DNA of 64,000 nucleotides, taken from positions 920,465-984,464 of the forward strand of contig NZ_CP031153.1 of the NCBI RefSeq assembly GCF_003352465.1. Direction: 5' to 3'. The stretch comes from Kordia sp. SMS9 (lineage in GTDB: Bacteria; Bacteroidota; Bacteroidia; Flavobacteriales; Flavobacteriaceae). Made by a program: the position numbers and the translations under genes. Positions 8,356 to 17,745 of the stretch are shown piece after piece (the stretch's first letter is position 1; the number at the start of each line of letters is the position of its first letter). The notes below the pieces were generated by a model, which saw only the letters and a program-made list of their open reading frames with translations, was not told where the DNA came from and did not search any database.

Positions 8356-9417
8356 ATGGCACTAACATCCAATGTATCCGAACTTATTTTGCAAAAGCTT
8401 GCACAACATACAAATGTTGAAAAAGCGGGACTTTTGGATGGACTTGCAGGCGAAAGTTTATATTATTTTTATAGAAGCGAACTGCTTGACGAAGCTGCTT
8501 CTGCAGAAAAAGCAATTTTAACGCTTCAACAAGTTATTGAAGTGATGAGCAATACAAAAGCACACACCACTTTTTATAATGGATTGGCTGGGATTGGCTG
8601 GATGATTTGCCACCTAAACGAAACTGATATTGCAGCTATTGATGTGGAAGATTTTTTAGATACTTCCGTAGATGCGCTTCTATATGAAGAGATGATTCAG
8701 TTTTTGAATACCCGCGTGTATGATTTCTTTTATGGCGCTTCAGGAATTTGCTTTTATTTTTTGAAACGATATGTAACGACACAAAACTCAGCTTTAAAAG
8801 AAACCTACAAAACATATATTACCCATTTTCTGTTTTATTTGGAGTATATCAGTATTACTGACGCGAATGGCATGTATTGGAAACAGCATTCGTATCCTTT
8901 TGAAACAGACGAGATGGCGTATCAGTTGAGTACTGAAACTAATATTTCTGGGCTAATCCTAGTATTGTGCGAAATTGCGAATACCAATGATTTTAATCCT
9001 GTTTGTTCGCCATTACTGGAAAAATCGAGCAAATGGCTATTGCATCAACTTGAAACAGCAGAAATTGCACGAATTGATCAGGCGTTTTGTTTGTGGAAAG
9101 CTGGAAACATATTGAAGGATGCAATGTTGGCCGAAAAAGCAATGCACTTTTTAAAAGCAACTGCCAATAATCTCACGGAAGTGCAACCTAATTCACTAGC
9201 TAAGTTCGCATTAATTTATCAGCAAGTAGGACAACAAACTGGAGAACCTTTTTTCGTTGAAAAAGCAGCAGCGTGTTTTCAAATCATAGTGGAACTAATT
9301 TCAAAAGAAGACCTAGCAGATACTAGTATTTGGAAAGGATATGCAGGAATTGGCTTGACGGCACTTTCGTTGAATTCACCTAACACAATACATTGGTCAA
9401 CTTGTATATTGATTTAA
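8356..9417 (+). CDS. LanC-like protein lacking the zinc-binding residues
   Basis: A 353-residue soluble protein with the repeating (alpha/alpha) barrel motifs of lanthionine synthetase C: GLLDGLAGESLYYFY (25-39), NGLAGIGW (75-82), YGASGICFYFL (126-136), NISGLILVL (196-204) and KGYAGIGLTAL (327-337). LanC cyclises dehydrated Ser/Thr with Cys through a Zn held by Cys-Cys-His in WCYG and CHG motifs. Here the WCYG position appears to read AFCLWKAG (243-250), the CHG position reads NSLAKFAL (279-286), and the usual HG before the isoleucine-rich repeat is TN. At most one ligand remains. It may be a catalytically dead scaffold or a new enzyme. It is followed 10 nt later by a nucleotidyltransferase gene and then a RiPP-like precursor gene. 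Confidence 0.75.
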   Translation: MALTSNVSELILQKLAQHTNVEKAGLLDGLAGESLYYFYRSELLDEAASAEKAILTLQQVIEVMSNTKAHTTFYNGLAGIGWMICHLNETDIAAIDVEDFLDTSVDALLYEEMIQFLNTRVYDFFYGASGICFYFLKRYVTTQNSALKETYKTYITHFLFYLEYISITDANGMYWKQHSYPFETDEMAYQLSTETNISGLILVLCEIANTNDFNPVCSPLLEKSSKWLLHQLETAEIARIDQAFCLWKAGNILKDAMLAEKAMHFLKATANNLTEVQPNSLAKFALIYQQVGQQTGEPFFVEKAAACFQIIVELISKEDLADTSIWKGYAGIGLTALSLNSPNTIHWSTCILI

Positions 9418-9427
9418 TTTTTCATCT

Positions 9428-10177
9428 ATGGAAAAAGCTTTAGAACAATTTATTACACATTGGAAAACACAAGTAAACGTAAGAGGCATTCTGCTTACGG
9501 GAAGTTATGCTGTTGGTATTCAGAAGGAAGATTCTGATGTAGATATTCGGTTGATTTTAGACGATACTGTGCAAGAATCATTTAAAGGTTTGGAAACGAT
9601 AGACGGCTTTAGTTTTTCTTTTATTGGACGAAGCAAAGCTGTGACTTTGAAAAAGTTTAACCGACAATTTTTTTCGCATGTAAAGATGGAAGCTTGCATT
9701 TATAATGTTGGTAAAATTTTACACGATCCGTTTGGCGATATCTCCGAAATTATGAAAGTGGCTAAGATTTATGTAGAAACACCACTGATTGTCAATGAAG
9801 TTTCTGAAGCCGATTTGAAATTGTATATGTATTCATTGTATAAAAAGTACAGCTATATTATAAGTACTGATCCGGAAGATCCTTTTTATATATATAATTA
9901 TATGATGTATTTAAAAAGTGCGCTGAAATGCTATGCCGATGTTATCAACGCAGAAGTTATGTTTGAGAACGATAGTAAGTTGCATCGTTTTTTAACAGAC
10001 GATCGCTATTTGGCTGCGTATGGGTATTCTAAATTCCCTGATCAAGACTTCATGAAATTATGGCTCGCTGCATTGAAAGAAAAAAGCACCAAAGGAATTA
10101 CAGAAATTCACAAATATTTAAGACAGAATTTGCATAACTTTAACGATAGCAATACTATCATCTCATGGCGTGATTGA
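9428..10177 (+). CDS. Nucleotidyltransferase-domain protein (Pol beta-like, MNT/KNT type)
   Basis: A 249-residue soluble protein. Residues 24-39 hold the classic minimal nucleotidyltransferase motif GSYAVGIQKEDSDVDIR, with GS and the DxD metal-binding pair intact; a further acidic residue may come from KMEACIY (about 87). The rest is helical (LYMYSLYKKYSYII ... YNYMMYLKSALKCYADV), like the substrate-binding half of antibiotic nucleotidyltransferases. The family moves an NMP onto a hydroxyl of a drug, protein or nucleic acid. It sits between the LanC-like gene (10-nt gap) and the precursor peptide gene (29-nt gap), so peptide or partner-protein nucleotidylation is possible. That role is inference. 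Confidence 0.85.
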   Translation: MEKALEQFITHWKTQVNVRGILLTGSYAVGIQKEDSDVDIRLILDDTVQESFKGLETIDGFSFSFIGRSKAVTLKKFNRQFFSHVKMEACIYNVGKILHDPFGDISEIMKVAKIYVETPLIVNEVSEADLKLYMYSLYKKYSYIISTDPEDPFYIYNYMMYLKSALKCYADVINAEVMFENDSKLHRFLTDDRYLAAYGYSKFPDQDFMKLWLAALKEKSTKGITEIHKYLRQNLHNFNDSNTIISWRD

Positions 10178-10206
10178 TTATCTTTGTAAAAAGAAAAAAA
10201 TTAATC

Positions 10207-10401
10207 ATGAAAAAGAGCAAAACAAAGTTAAATTTAAAAAAGATGTCCATCTCCAACTTAGCAGTTGTTAGAGGTGGAGGAACAGTTTGGTGTACTATTA
10301 CCATAGGTGGTGGTGGCAACTATACAGCGGGATGTCCTCCAACAGAAGAAAGTCAATGTTGTGATACACGTATGGATACATACTGTGATCGTGAAACCTG
10401 A
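10207..10401 (+). CDS. Cys-rich RiPP precursor with double-glycine leader
   Basis: A 64-residue peptide. The leader (about 1-24) is basic and ends in a glycine run: MKKSKTKLNLKKMSISNL then VVRGGG. This matches the Bacteroidota GG-type natural-product/class I lanthipeptide leader pattern (Lys-rich start, LxLxK, ISxL, GG). The core of about 40 residues is rich in Thr, Ser and Cys (TVWCTIT, CPPTEESQCCDT, YCDRET; five Cys) with a GGGG hinge. I chose ATG 10207 over an in-frame ATG at 10174 because the latter overlaps the upstream gene and adds an atypical hydrophobic start. The product would be cut at GG by a peptidase-containing ABC exporter, which is not in this window. Confidence 0.8.
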   Translation: MKKSKTKLNLKKMSISNLAVVRGGGTVWCTITIGGGGNYTAGCPPTEESQCCDTRMDTYCDRET

Positions 10402-10432
10402 TTTTTGTACATCAACACTAATTAGATAAAAC

Positions 10433-10464
10433 AAAAAGCCTCGTCAATATTGACGAGGCTTTTT
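10433..10464. terminator. Strong bidirectional terminator
   Basis: A near-perfect palindrome (gcctcgtcaa / ttgacgaggc) flanked by A and T runs. It closes the RiPP-like locus (+) and the TonB receptor gene ending at 10488 (-). Confidence 0.9.
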
Positions 10465-10487
10465 TTATGTTCTTTTTTAGTAGTTGA

Positions 10488-13241
10488 CTAAAATGTATAA
10501 CGTACGCTAAAGTTCCACGTTCTTCCAAATCCGAAGAATGCTTTGTTTGTTGTATTTACTCCATTAAATGTAGCATCGCCTTCATCAGCAAAGATGTTTG
10601 TTTGCGACTCTACGATGTAGGTATGGTTGAATAAGTTGTTTACGTTTAATCTGAAATTAATTCGTTGACTTTTTTCTTTTCCTACTAACCATAAGTATGA
10701 CATACCACCATCAAATAAGTTGTATGCTGGTAATTGCAAGGAACCTCTATTGTCTGCTTCATCAAAGTCTTGTGCTCTAATGTCTGCATATAAGTTGTCT
10801 GCTCTAAACCAAGCAATGTCAACTTTAAAGTTTTCTATAGGTTCTACAATAGCAGCCAAACGCATGGTAGTTTGTGCAGCATTTCCAACTTTTACATCGT
10901 CAAGGAATAAGGTGTTTTCTCCAACCACACGGTTTTGATCATTGGTGTCAAATGCAGGTCCAGAAACGGTTCCTCCATATTGCCAGTCTCCAATTGATAA
11001 CATTCCTCTGAACGTTAAATAGTCTAAAGGACGATACGTTGTTTCCAATTCTACTCCCATGTGTACTTGCTCAATTCCAACGACGTTGGTACGTCCTTGA
11101 ACCGTTTCAGTTGCATCATCTGGATCAGGGAATTCACCAAATATTGTTTGGAATCTATCTTTCCAAGAAGTTCTATATAAGTTTACGTTTGCACTTAATT
11201 TTTCAGATGTATATCCATATCCAAGTTCAATTCCGAATACTTTTTCGTTACGAATATCTTCATTCAAGTCGTTGGTATTGTTTAAATATACTGCATCAAA
11301 CAACGGTTGCTTTGAGTAATAACCTGCGTTACCAAATACATTGTGGTTTTCGTCGATGTTGTAGTTCAATCCACCTTTGATGGTTCCTCCTAAAATATTT
11401 TCCCAGTCTGTACGCTGACCTTGCTCTGGCGTAAGTAAGAATAAATCTTCTCTACTGTATGCTTGATTGGCTCCTGAAAACTGAACAAATGCAGAAATAT
11501 CATCTCTTTTGTATTCTAATTGACCAAAGAGTCCGAACCAACGAACATATCCAATGTTGTAGTAGTCAATTTTATCTTCGTTATCAATGTCTTGAAATAC
11601 ATTTACAATAGAAGAAAACTCAGAAGAATACGTTCTTGTTAAAGCGATGTTTGGGTTGTTTACGTTTCCGTTATCAATATATCCATCTGCACCTAAAAGG
11701 TTGTCTAATCTTCTGTAGTGGAACCCTTTGTAGGTTCTAGCGTCAAATCCAACATCTAACGTTAAGTTATCGTTTAATTGTGTATTTAAGTTGGCTAATA
11801 AACCAAACCAGTTGTGCGAGTTGATGGATGCTCTACGTACAATTCCGTTGCTTCTTGCTTGTACAAATTGATTTCCGTTTGCATCTGGCTGATTTAGTTG
11901 AATTTGATCATCATCAGTTCCAGTAAAAGAAGTGGATTGCCCAGCATTCCATTGTGCTATTTCATCAAATTTCACCAATCCAGTAGCCGCATCTCTAAAT
12001 GCTGAGTTACTAGCAAAAGCGGAATTTCCACCACCAGTTCTACCACGACCAATGTCACCAGTTCCACCACCACGACCATACGAAGCGTATAATACAGATG
12101 ATAATTTTGTTTTTTCAGAAATATCCCAATCCCAGTTTAATGATAATACTGGTTTGTGGTAAAAGTTTCTTCTCCAGTTAAATTCTTCACCGTTTAATGT
12201 ACCGTTGTTGAAGTTATACTTGTCTCCATATTGTAAGTACTGAGCTAAGGTTGCTGCATTAAAGAAGCTTGTAGTTCTTTGGTTGTGTACCTGTGGCGCT
12301 CCCGTTAACGTAAATTGAATGTCATGTGTTCTTTTTTCATTAGACCAACCAAAACCTAAGAAGTAGTTGTATCCTTCAAACTCAGTCCCATCAATATAAC
12401 CATCTCCAGCAGTTCTACTGAACAATCCTGTAAATGCAAATCCGTTGTCCATTCGTCCTGTAGAATAGGAAGCAATTGTTTTAATGTAACCATCGTTACC
12501 AACAGTAGTTCCTACAAATCCACCTTCATTTCTTTCGGTAGTTTTTGTTACAATGTTTAACGTTCCACCAACCGAAGAAATGGCTAGTTTTGAGGAACCT
12601 AAACCTCTTTGTACTTGAATGGCAGAAGCTACATCTGCTAATCCTGTCCAGTTACTCCAGAAAACAGCTCCATTTTCCATATCGTTTACGGGCACACCGT
12701 TTACCAATACAGCGGTATTTCTTTGATCAAAACCACGAATGTTGATTCTTGAATCTCCAAAACCACCACCCGACTTTGTAGCGTATACAGAAGGGGTAGC
12801 ATTTAACAATTCTGGAAGTTCTTGGTTTCCTAATCGTTCTACAATTTCTTCTGCTTTAATGGTAGAAACTGCTACGGGCGTTTCGCGCTCTTTAGCGATA
12901 TCAACCACACCAACAATAACAACCTCATCTAAAGAATTGTCAGATGCTAAGGTAATAGTTCCTAAATTTTGTGTACCGCCGCTAACATTGAAAGGAATTG
13001 ATTTTGTTCCGAATCCTACGAACGATATTTCGATGGTTCCTGTAGCACTGCTTACATTCAGTGTAAAATCTCCATTGAAACCTGTAGATACACCATTTGT
13101 TGTTCCCTTCACTATCACACTTGCTCCAGGTAATGGACCTGTCTCATCTACTACTTTACCAGTAACTGTGCCTTGGGAAAAAGCAACCGATGCAATGAAA
13201 AACATCGCTACTGCTACAAATACATTGTACTTTTTTTTCAT
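10488..13241 (-). CDS. TonB-dependent receptor with carboxypeptidase-regulatory domain
   Basis: A 917-residue SusC/RagA-like outer-membrane receptor. It has a signal peptide (1-22, ending AFSQ), a CarboxypepD_reg-like domain (about 23-100, GTVTGKVVDETGPLPGASVIVKG), a plug (about 115-230, ELPELLNATPSVYA, NIRGFDQRNTAVLVNGVPVND) and a beta-barrel ending NFSVRYTF. The upstream neighbour on the same strand is a clear paralogue: the regulatory domain, the plug (ENGAVFWSNWTGL versus EDGRVFWSNWAGM) and barrel phrases align. No SusD-like gene accompanies it, so the ligand may be small, such as a metal complex, peptide or vitamin. The ligand is unknown. Confidence 0.92.
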   Translation of the reverse strand: MKKKYNVFVAVAMFFIASVAFSQGTVTGKVVDETGPLPGASVIVKGTTNGVSTGFNGDFTLNVSSATGTIEISFVGFGTKSIPFNVSGGTQNLGTITLASDNSLDEVVIVGVVDIAKERETPVAVSTIKAEEIVERLGNQELPELLNATPSVYATKSGGGFGDSRINIRGFDQRNTAVLVNGVPVNDMENGAVFWSNWTGLADVASAIQVQRGLGSSKLAISSVGGTLNIVTKTTERNEGGFVGTTVGNDGYIKTIASYSTGRMDNGFAFTGLFSRTAGDGYIDGTEFEGYNYFLGFGWSNEKRTHDIQFTLTGAPQVHNQRTTSFFNAATLAQYLQYGDKYNFNNGTLNGEEFNWRRNFYHKPVLSLNWDWDISEKTKLSSVLYASYGRGGGTGDIGRGRTGGGNSAFASNSAFRDAATGLVKFDEIAQWNAGQSTSFTGTDDDQIQLNQPDANGNQFVQARSNGIVRRASINSHNWFGLLANLNTQLNDNLTLDVGFDARTYKGFHYRRLDNLLGADGYIDNGNVNNPNIALTRTYSSEFSSIVNVFQDIDNEDKIDYYNIGYVRWFGLFGQLEYKRDDISAFVQFSGANQAYSREDLFLLTPEQGQRTDWENILGGTIKGGLNYNIDENHNVFGNAGYYSKQPLFDAVYLNNTNDLNEDIRNEKVFGIELGYGYTSEKLSANVNLYRTSWKDRFQTIFGEFPDPDDATETVQGRTNVVGIEQVHMGVELETTYRPLDYLTFRGMLSIGDWQYGGTVSGPAFDTNDQNRVVGENTLFLDDVKVGNAAQTTMRLAAIVEPIENFKVDIAWFRADNLYADIRAQDFDEADNRGSLQLPAYNLFDGGMSYLWLVGKEKSQRINFRLNVNNLFNHTYIVESQTNIFADEGDATFNGVNTTNKAFFGFGRTWNFSVRYTF

Positions 13242-13290
13242 ATAATAATTTAATTTAATGTGCTTTTAACTTCAGTTAGGTTATAAGCAC

Positions 13291-13328
13291 TAAAAAAGCC
13301 GAACCAAATGAATGGTTTGACTTTTTTA
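13291..13328 (-). terminator. Terminator between the tandem TonB receptor genes
   Basis: An imperfect stem of about 14 bp with a 6-nt loop, flanked by A and T runs, lies just downstream of the stop of the gene at 13365. It separates the two paralogous receptor genes into different transcripts, or at least attenuates read-through. Confidence 0.65.
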
Positions 13329-13364
13329 GTCTTGTAAAAGTTTTATTTTTAAAACTGTTTTCTT

Positions 13365-15938
13365 TTAGAAATTATATCGTAAAGATGTGTTGAATGTACG
13401 TCCAGTAATTGGGAATGATCCAAACTGGTCTGTATCTTGAATTCCTCTTTTATCAAATAAGTTGAAAATGTTTCCTCTAAAAGTAAGTCTCTGACCAGCG
13501 ATCGTAAAGTTATACGTAAGACCAAAGTCAACTAATTCAAAACTATCAATTTTTGGGAAGTTTCTTGTTTGCGGTGTCCCATCAAAATCTCTATCATTTC
13601 TGTAGTGATTTCCAAAGTGCTTTGCATTTACATCAACAGATAATCCTTCCATTACGTTAGCTCTTGCCGTAAGACCTGCTGTAAATTGAGGTGCAGTAGT
13701 AATTTTAACACCATCTCTATTGATTCCCGTTTGTGAAGAAATTAATGTATTTGTATCATCATTAAATACTTGTACATTACTACTTCCTTTAAATTGCCAG
13801 CTTCCAGCAGAAACGAATCCTCTTAACTCTAACCAATCTGTTGGTCTTGAATCCAATTCCAATTCAACTCCTCTGTGTACTTGACGAACGCCTCTTTCAA
13901 AAACATTGATGTTCGTTTCAGAACCATCTGTGTTAACAAGTGTTCCTCCTGATAATAATACTCTGTTATCCCAGTCAGTGTGATAGAAGTTAAATACAGC
14001 TCTAAATACACCGTCAATTTCGAATTTATATCCTGCTTCAATACCTGTAATTTCTTCGTTATCAACTTCTGGTTCAACTAATGCATTAGATCTACGAATG
14101 TTTGTAAACACATTGTCTAAGAATGGTTGTCTTGAATAGAAACCTGCATTCACATACACTTGATTGTCTTCTGCAAACTCGTATGCGAAACCACCTTTTA
14201 AGTTATATCCAATCTTACTTAACTTATCTGATTTCCCTAAATCTCCCTGAAAACGTCCTTCTCTTTGGTAAGACTGGTTAGAAATTGCTCCTTGGAAGAA
14301 TGCAGAAAATCTATCTGTTGCGTACTCTCCTTGTGCAAATAAACCTTGGTATGTAATTGTTTCAGAGTAATCGTAATCCAATCTGTCTCCTTCATCTGCA
14401 AAGTTGAATAACGCTGCCCATGGATCTGGACTGTATTCTTCTGTGTATGTTACACCATCTTCTTGCCATGAACTTAAACCGTATAAGTTTGCTACTTGGC
14501 GGAAGTGATCTCCTACGTAATATCTTAAATCTGTACCCACATTGAATGAGAAGTTTTCATTTACATCGTGGTTAAAGTTAGATACGATTCCGTACCATGC
14601 GTGATTATTCATAGAAGCTCTACGAATGTATCCGCTTTCTGCATTGTCAAATCCACCGTTTCCGATAGCAGCATTTGATTGCTCAATAGCGAAATAATCT
14701 AACTGACCGTTAAGATCTCTAGTTCTGTCTCCTCTAGGTCCAGTTCCACCACCACGTCCCCATGATGCGTATAATACTGTCGATAATTCTGATTTATCAC
14801 TAATTGTCCAATCCCAGTTAATGTTCATGACTGGTTTGTGGTAGAAGTTTCTTCTTTCAGAATCGATCTCAGAAGTATAGTTGTTTCCTTGTAAGTTTGA
14901 AGTATAACCCCAGTGTTGGTTGAACTTAGGATCATTTAATGTAGTATTGTCACTTTGTGACCATTTTTGTCCGTGAAACTGAGGTGCACCTGTAATTAAG
15001 AAATTAAACGCGTGTCTCTCATTTGGTGTGTATCCAACAGAAAAGAAATAGTTTTGTCCTTGTCCAAAAGTTCCATCTCCCCATCTTCTGTGTGCTTGCC
15101 AGTGATCAAGTAATACTGAAAAAGCCCATCCTTTTTCATTGACACCTGTATTGTATTCTGCAGTTCCTTTAAAGTAGCTATCGTTACCTGTTAAGAAACG
15201 AACTGAACCACCTTGTTTCTTTTCAGCAGCTTTCATTACAATGTTTACCGTACCACCTACAGAAGAGATTGCCAATTTAGAAGCTCCTAAACCACGCTGA
15301 ACCTGTACTGCGTTAGCAATATCTGCCATACCTGCCCAGTTGCTCCAGAATACACGTCCATCTTCTTGTGCGTTGATTGGCTGACCATTTAAAAGTACCG
15401 CTGTATTTGTATCGTCAAATCCTCTTACCAATAATCGTCCATCACCAAAACCAGTTTGTCTAGAGATAAAGACTGAAGGTGTGTACTTGATAATTTCAGG
15501 TAATTCAACATTACCAACCGCTCTTTCTTGGATTTCTCTTTTCTTAATTGTAGATACTGCCACAGGAGTTTTTCTGTCCTCCGCTAAGTCAATAATACCA
15601 CTACCTACAATGACAACTTCATCGAGAGAGTTGTTTGAAACTAAAGTGATAGTTCCTAGATTTACAGTTCCTCCATCAACTTTAAAAGATACAGTTTTCG
15701 TGTCATATCCAATAAAAGATACTTGAATACTACCGGAAGCCGATTTTACATCTAAAGAAAATTTTCCATCAAAATTGGTTGATGTTCCATTCTGTGTTCC
15801 TTTCACAACTACACTTGCACCGGGAAGTGGCCCTGACTCTGCATCCACTACAGTACCTGTAATTGTTCCTTGAGCTAAAGCAACAGATGTTGATAAGAAC
15901 ATCGCTACTACAAAAAACAAAGTGTTAAACGTTTTCAT
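13365..15938 (-). CDS. TonB-dependent receptor, paralogue of the next gene
   Basis: An 857-residue outer-membrane receptor with a signal peptide (1-22, ending ALAQ), a CarboxypepD_reg-like domain (GTITGTVVDAESGPLPGASVVVKG), a plug (ELPEIIKYTPSVFIS, LVRGFDDTNTAVLLNGQPIN) and a barrel ending FNTSLRYNF. It is strongly similar along its length to the receptor at 10488-13241, with the same order of motifs, indicating tandem duplication followed by divergence, mainly in loop regions. A terminator-like hairpin lies between them. The substrate is unknown, and the absence of a SusD partner argues against a polysaccharide-utilisation locus. Confidence 0.92.
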   Translation of the reverse strand: MKTFNTLFFVVAMFLSTSVALAQGTITGTVVDAESGPLPGASVVVKGTQNGTSTNFDGKFSLDVKSASGSIQVSFIGYDTKTVSFKVDGGTVNLGTITLVSNNSLDEVVIVGSGIIDLAEDRKTPVAVSTIKKREIQERAVGNVELPEIIKYTPSVFISRQTGFGDGRLLVRGFDDTNTAVLLNGQPINAQEDGRVFWSNWAGMADIANAVQVQRGLGASKLAISSVGGTVNIVMKAAEKKQGGSVRFLTGNDSYFKGTAEYNTGVNEKGWAFSVLLDHWQAHRRWGDGTFGQGQNYFFSVGYTPNERHAFNFLITGAPQFHGQKWSQSDNTTLNDPKFNQHWGYTSNLQGNNYTSEIDSERRNFYHKPVMNINWDWTISDKSELSTVLYASWGRGGGTGPRGDRTRDLNGQLDYFAIEQSNAAIGNGGFDNAESGYIRRASMNNHAWYGIVSNFNHDVNENFSFNVGTDLRYYVGDHFRQVANLYGLSSWQEDGVTYTEEYSPDPWAALFNFADEGDRLDYDYSETITYQGLFAQGEYATDRFSAFFQGAISNQSYQREGRFQGDLGKSDKLSKIGYNLKGGFAYEFAEDNQVYVNAGFYSRQPFLDNVFTNIRRSNALVEPEVDNEEITGIEAGYKFEIDGVFRAVFNFYHTDWDNRVLLSGGTLVNTDGSETNINVFERGVRQVHRGVELELDSRPTDWLELRGFVSAGSWQFKGSSNVQVFNDDTNTLISSQTGINRDGVKITTAPQFTAGLTARANVMEGLSVDVNAKHFGNHYRNDRDFDGTPQTRNFPKIDSFELVDFGLTYNFTIAGQRLTFRGNIFNLFDKRGIQDTDQFGSFPITGRTFNTSLRYNF

Positions 15939-16095
15939 AAGTTTTATTAGTTTATTTAATGCCGCAAAAATCGTGTTTATTGTGCATGCATATATTAAGC
16001 GAATGTTAAATGTTTTAACATTTTTACCAAATTTACACTAATTAGCTATTTAATTGTTTTGCAATGAATTAAGATATAAACCGAATTATTAACAT

Positions 16096-17739
16096 TTATT
16101 TTTGATTTTCTTTGAAGTATCTCAAAAGATTTGCTGTAGAAGCGTCATGTTCCGCAATTTCAGGACTCTTAATGTCTGTTAAAATTTTTGTGGCGAGTTG
16201 TTTTCCAAGTTCAACTCCCCATTGATCATAACTAAAAATATTCCAAATAACACCTTGTACAAATATTTTGTGTTCGTATAAAGCGATCAATGCTCCTAAA
16301 CTTTCTGGCGTAAGCTTATCTATTAAAATAGTATTGGTAGGTTTGTTACCTTCAAATAGTTTGTATGGAAGTAATTTTTCTATTTGTGAAGCTTCCATTC
16401 CTTTTGCCGTAAGTTCTTCTACAACCTCTTCTTTTGTTTTTCCGTTTAACAACGCTTCTGTTTGTGCAAAGAAGTTTGCCATTAATTTATCGTGATGGTC
16501 TGTATTTCCATGTAACGATTGTACATATCCAATAAAGTCTGCCGGAATGAGCTTGGTTCCTTGATGAATTAATTGAAAGAACGCATGTTGTGAGTTGGTT
16601 CCAGGTTCACCCCAAATTAAGGTTCCTGTTTCGTAGTTGACACGATTTCCCGCTCTGTCCACACTTTTGCCATTACTTTCCATGATGCCTTGTTGCAAAT
16701 ATGCCGCAAATTGGTGTAAGTATTGTGTGTATGGAATGATGGCTTCACTTTCAGCACCATAAAAATTATTGTACCAAACACTTAGTAATGCCAATACCAC
16801 AGGAATATTTTCATCAAACGAAGCGGTTTTAAAATGTGTATCCATTTCGTGTGCGCCTTTTAACAACTTGTCAAAGTTATCATAGCCAGTTGCCAAACTA
16901 ATGGTTAAACCAACGGCACTCCATAAAGAAAAACGTCCGCCAACCCAATTCCACATTGGGAATACGTTATCGGATGCAATTCCGAATTCGTTAATTTTTT
17001 CTAAATTGGTTGACACTGCCACAAAGTGCTTTGCAACCGCAGCTTCTGAAGCATGTGTTAAAAACCATGTACGAATGGTCATTGCATTCGTTAAAGTTTC
17101 CTGCGTTGTAAATGTTTTAGAAACAATCACAAATAAGGTCGTTTCAGGATTTAGATTTTTAATAATTTCCTGTGCATGATCACCATCAACATTGGATACA
17201 AAATGCACATTGAGATGATTTTTATAATATTGTAACGCTTCTGTAACCATGACAGGACCTAAGTCAGAACCACCGATTCCAATATTTACAATATCTGTAA
17301 ACGCTTTTCCTGTGTGTCCTTTTTTATCACCAGAAATGATCGCTTCTGAAAATTTTTTTATTTGTTGTTTGACTTTGTATATTTCAGGAATGACATTTTT
17401 GCCGTCCACCAATACTTCGCTGCTTTCTTTTTCGCGCAAAGCGGTATGCAACACAGCTCTACCTTCCGTTTCATTGATACTATCGCCGCCAAAATACTTT
17501 TCTATATTTTCTTTGAGATTCACTTCTTCTGCCAATTTCAATAGCAAATCCATGGTTTCTTGAGTGATTCTGTTTTTGGAATAGTCCACATAAAAATCTT
17601 TCCATTTAATAGTAAAACGATCCGCTCTTTGAGCATCCGTTGAAAAATAGTCTTTCATCGCAAACGATTTCGTTGCATGGAAGTGCTCCTGAAGTGTATT
17701 CCAAACTTCAGTTTCTGTGGGGTTTATGTTTGTTAACAT
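16096..17739 (-). CDS. pgi: Glucose-6-phosphate isomerase
   Basis: A 547-residue cytosolic enzyme interconverting glucose-6-phosphate and fructose-6-phosphate. The family motifs are intact: [11 protein letters not shown] (phosphate binding), [34 protein letters not shown], the [10 protein letters not shown] active-site region (general-base His and Gln) and the signature [20 protein letters not shown] ending QWGVELGK with the catalytic Lys. Full length matches the E. coli type (about 549). Its start lies 6 nt after the stop of the M23 peptidase gene, so the two are cotranscribed. No anomaly was seen. Confidence 0.97.
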   Translation of the reverse strand: MLTNINPTETEVWNTLQEHFHATKSFAMKDYFSTDAQRADRFTIKWKDFYVDYSKNRITQETMDLLLKLAEEVNLKENIEKYFGGDSINETEGRAVLHTALREKESSEVLVDGKNVIPEIYKVKQQIKKFSEAIISGDKKGHTGKAFTDIVNIGIGGSDLGPVMVTEALQYYKNHLNVHFVSNVDGDHAQEIIKNLNPETTLFVIVSKTFTTQETLTNAMTIRTWFLTHASEAAVAKHFVAVSTNLEKINEFGIASDNVFPMWNWVGGRFSLWSAVGLTISLATGYDNFDKLLKGAHEMDTHFKTASFDENIPVVLALLSVWYNNFYGAESEAIIPYTQYLHQFAAYLQQGIMESNGKSVDRAGNRVNYETGTLIWGEPGTNSQHAFFQLIHQGTKLIPADFIGYVQSLHGNTDHHDKLMANFFAQTEALLNGKTKEEVVEELTAKGMEASQIEKLLPYKLFEGNKPTNTILIDKLTPESLGALIALYEHKIFVQGVIWNIFSYDQWGVELGKQLATKILTDIKSPEIAEHDASTANLLRYFKENQK

Positions 17740-17745
17740 GAGTTG

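Noticed and set aside
9428..10177. Nucleotidyltransferase as half of a MNT/HEPN toxin-antitoxin pair
   Set aside because: No HEPN-domain gene with the RX4-6H motif is adjacent; the neighbours are a LanC-like gene and a peptide gene.
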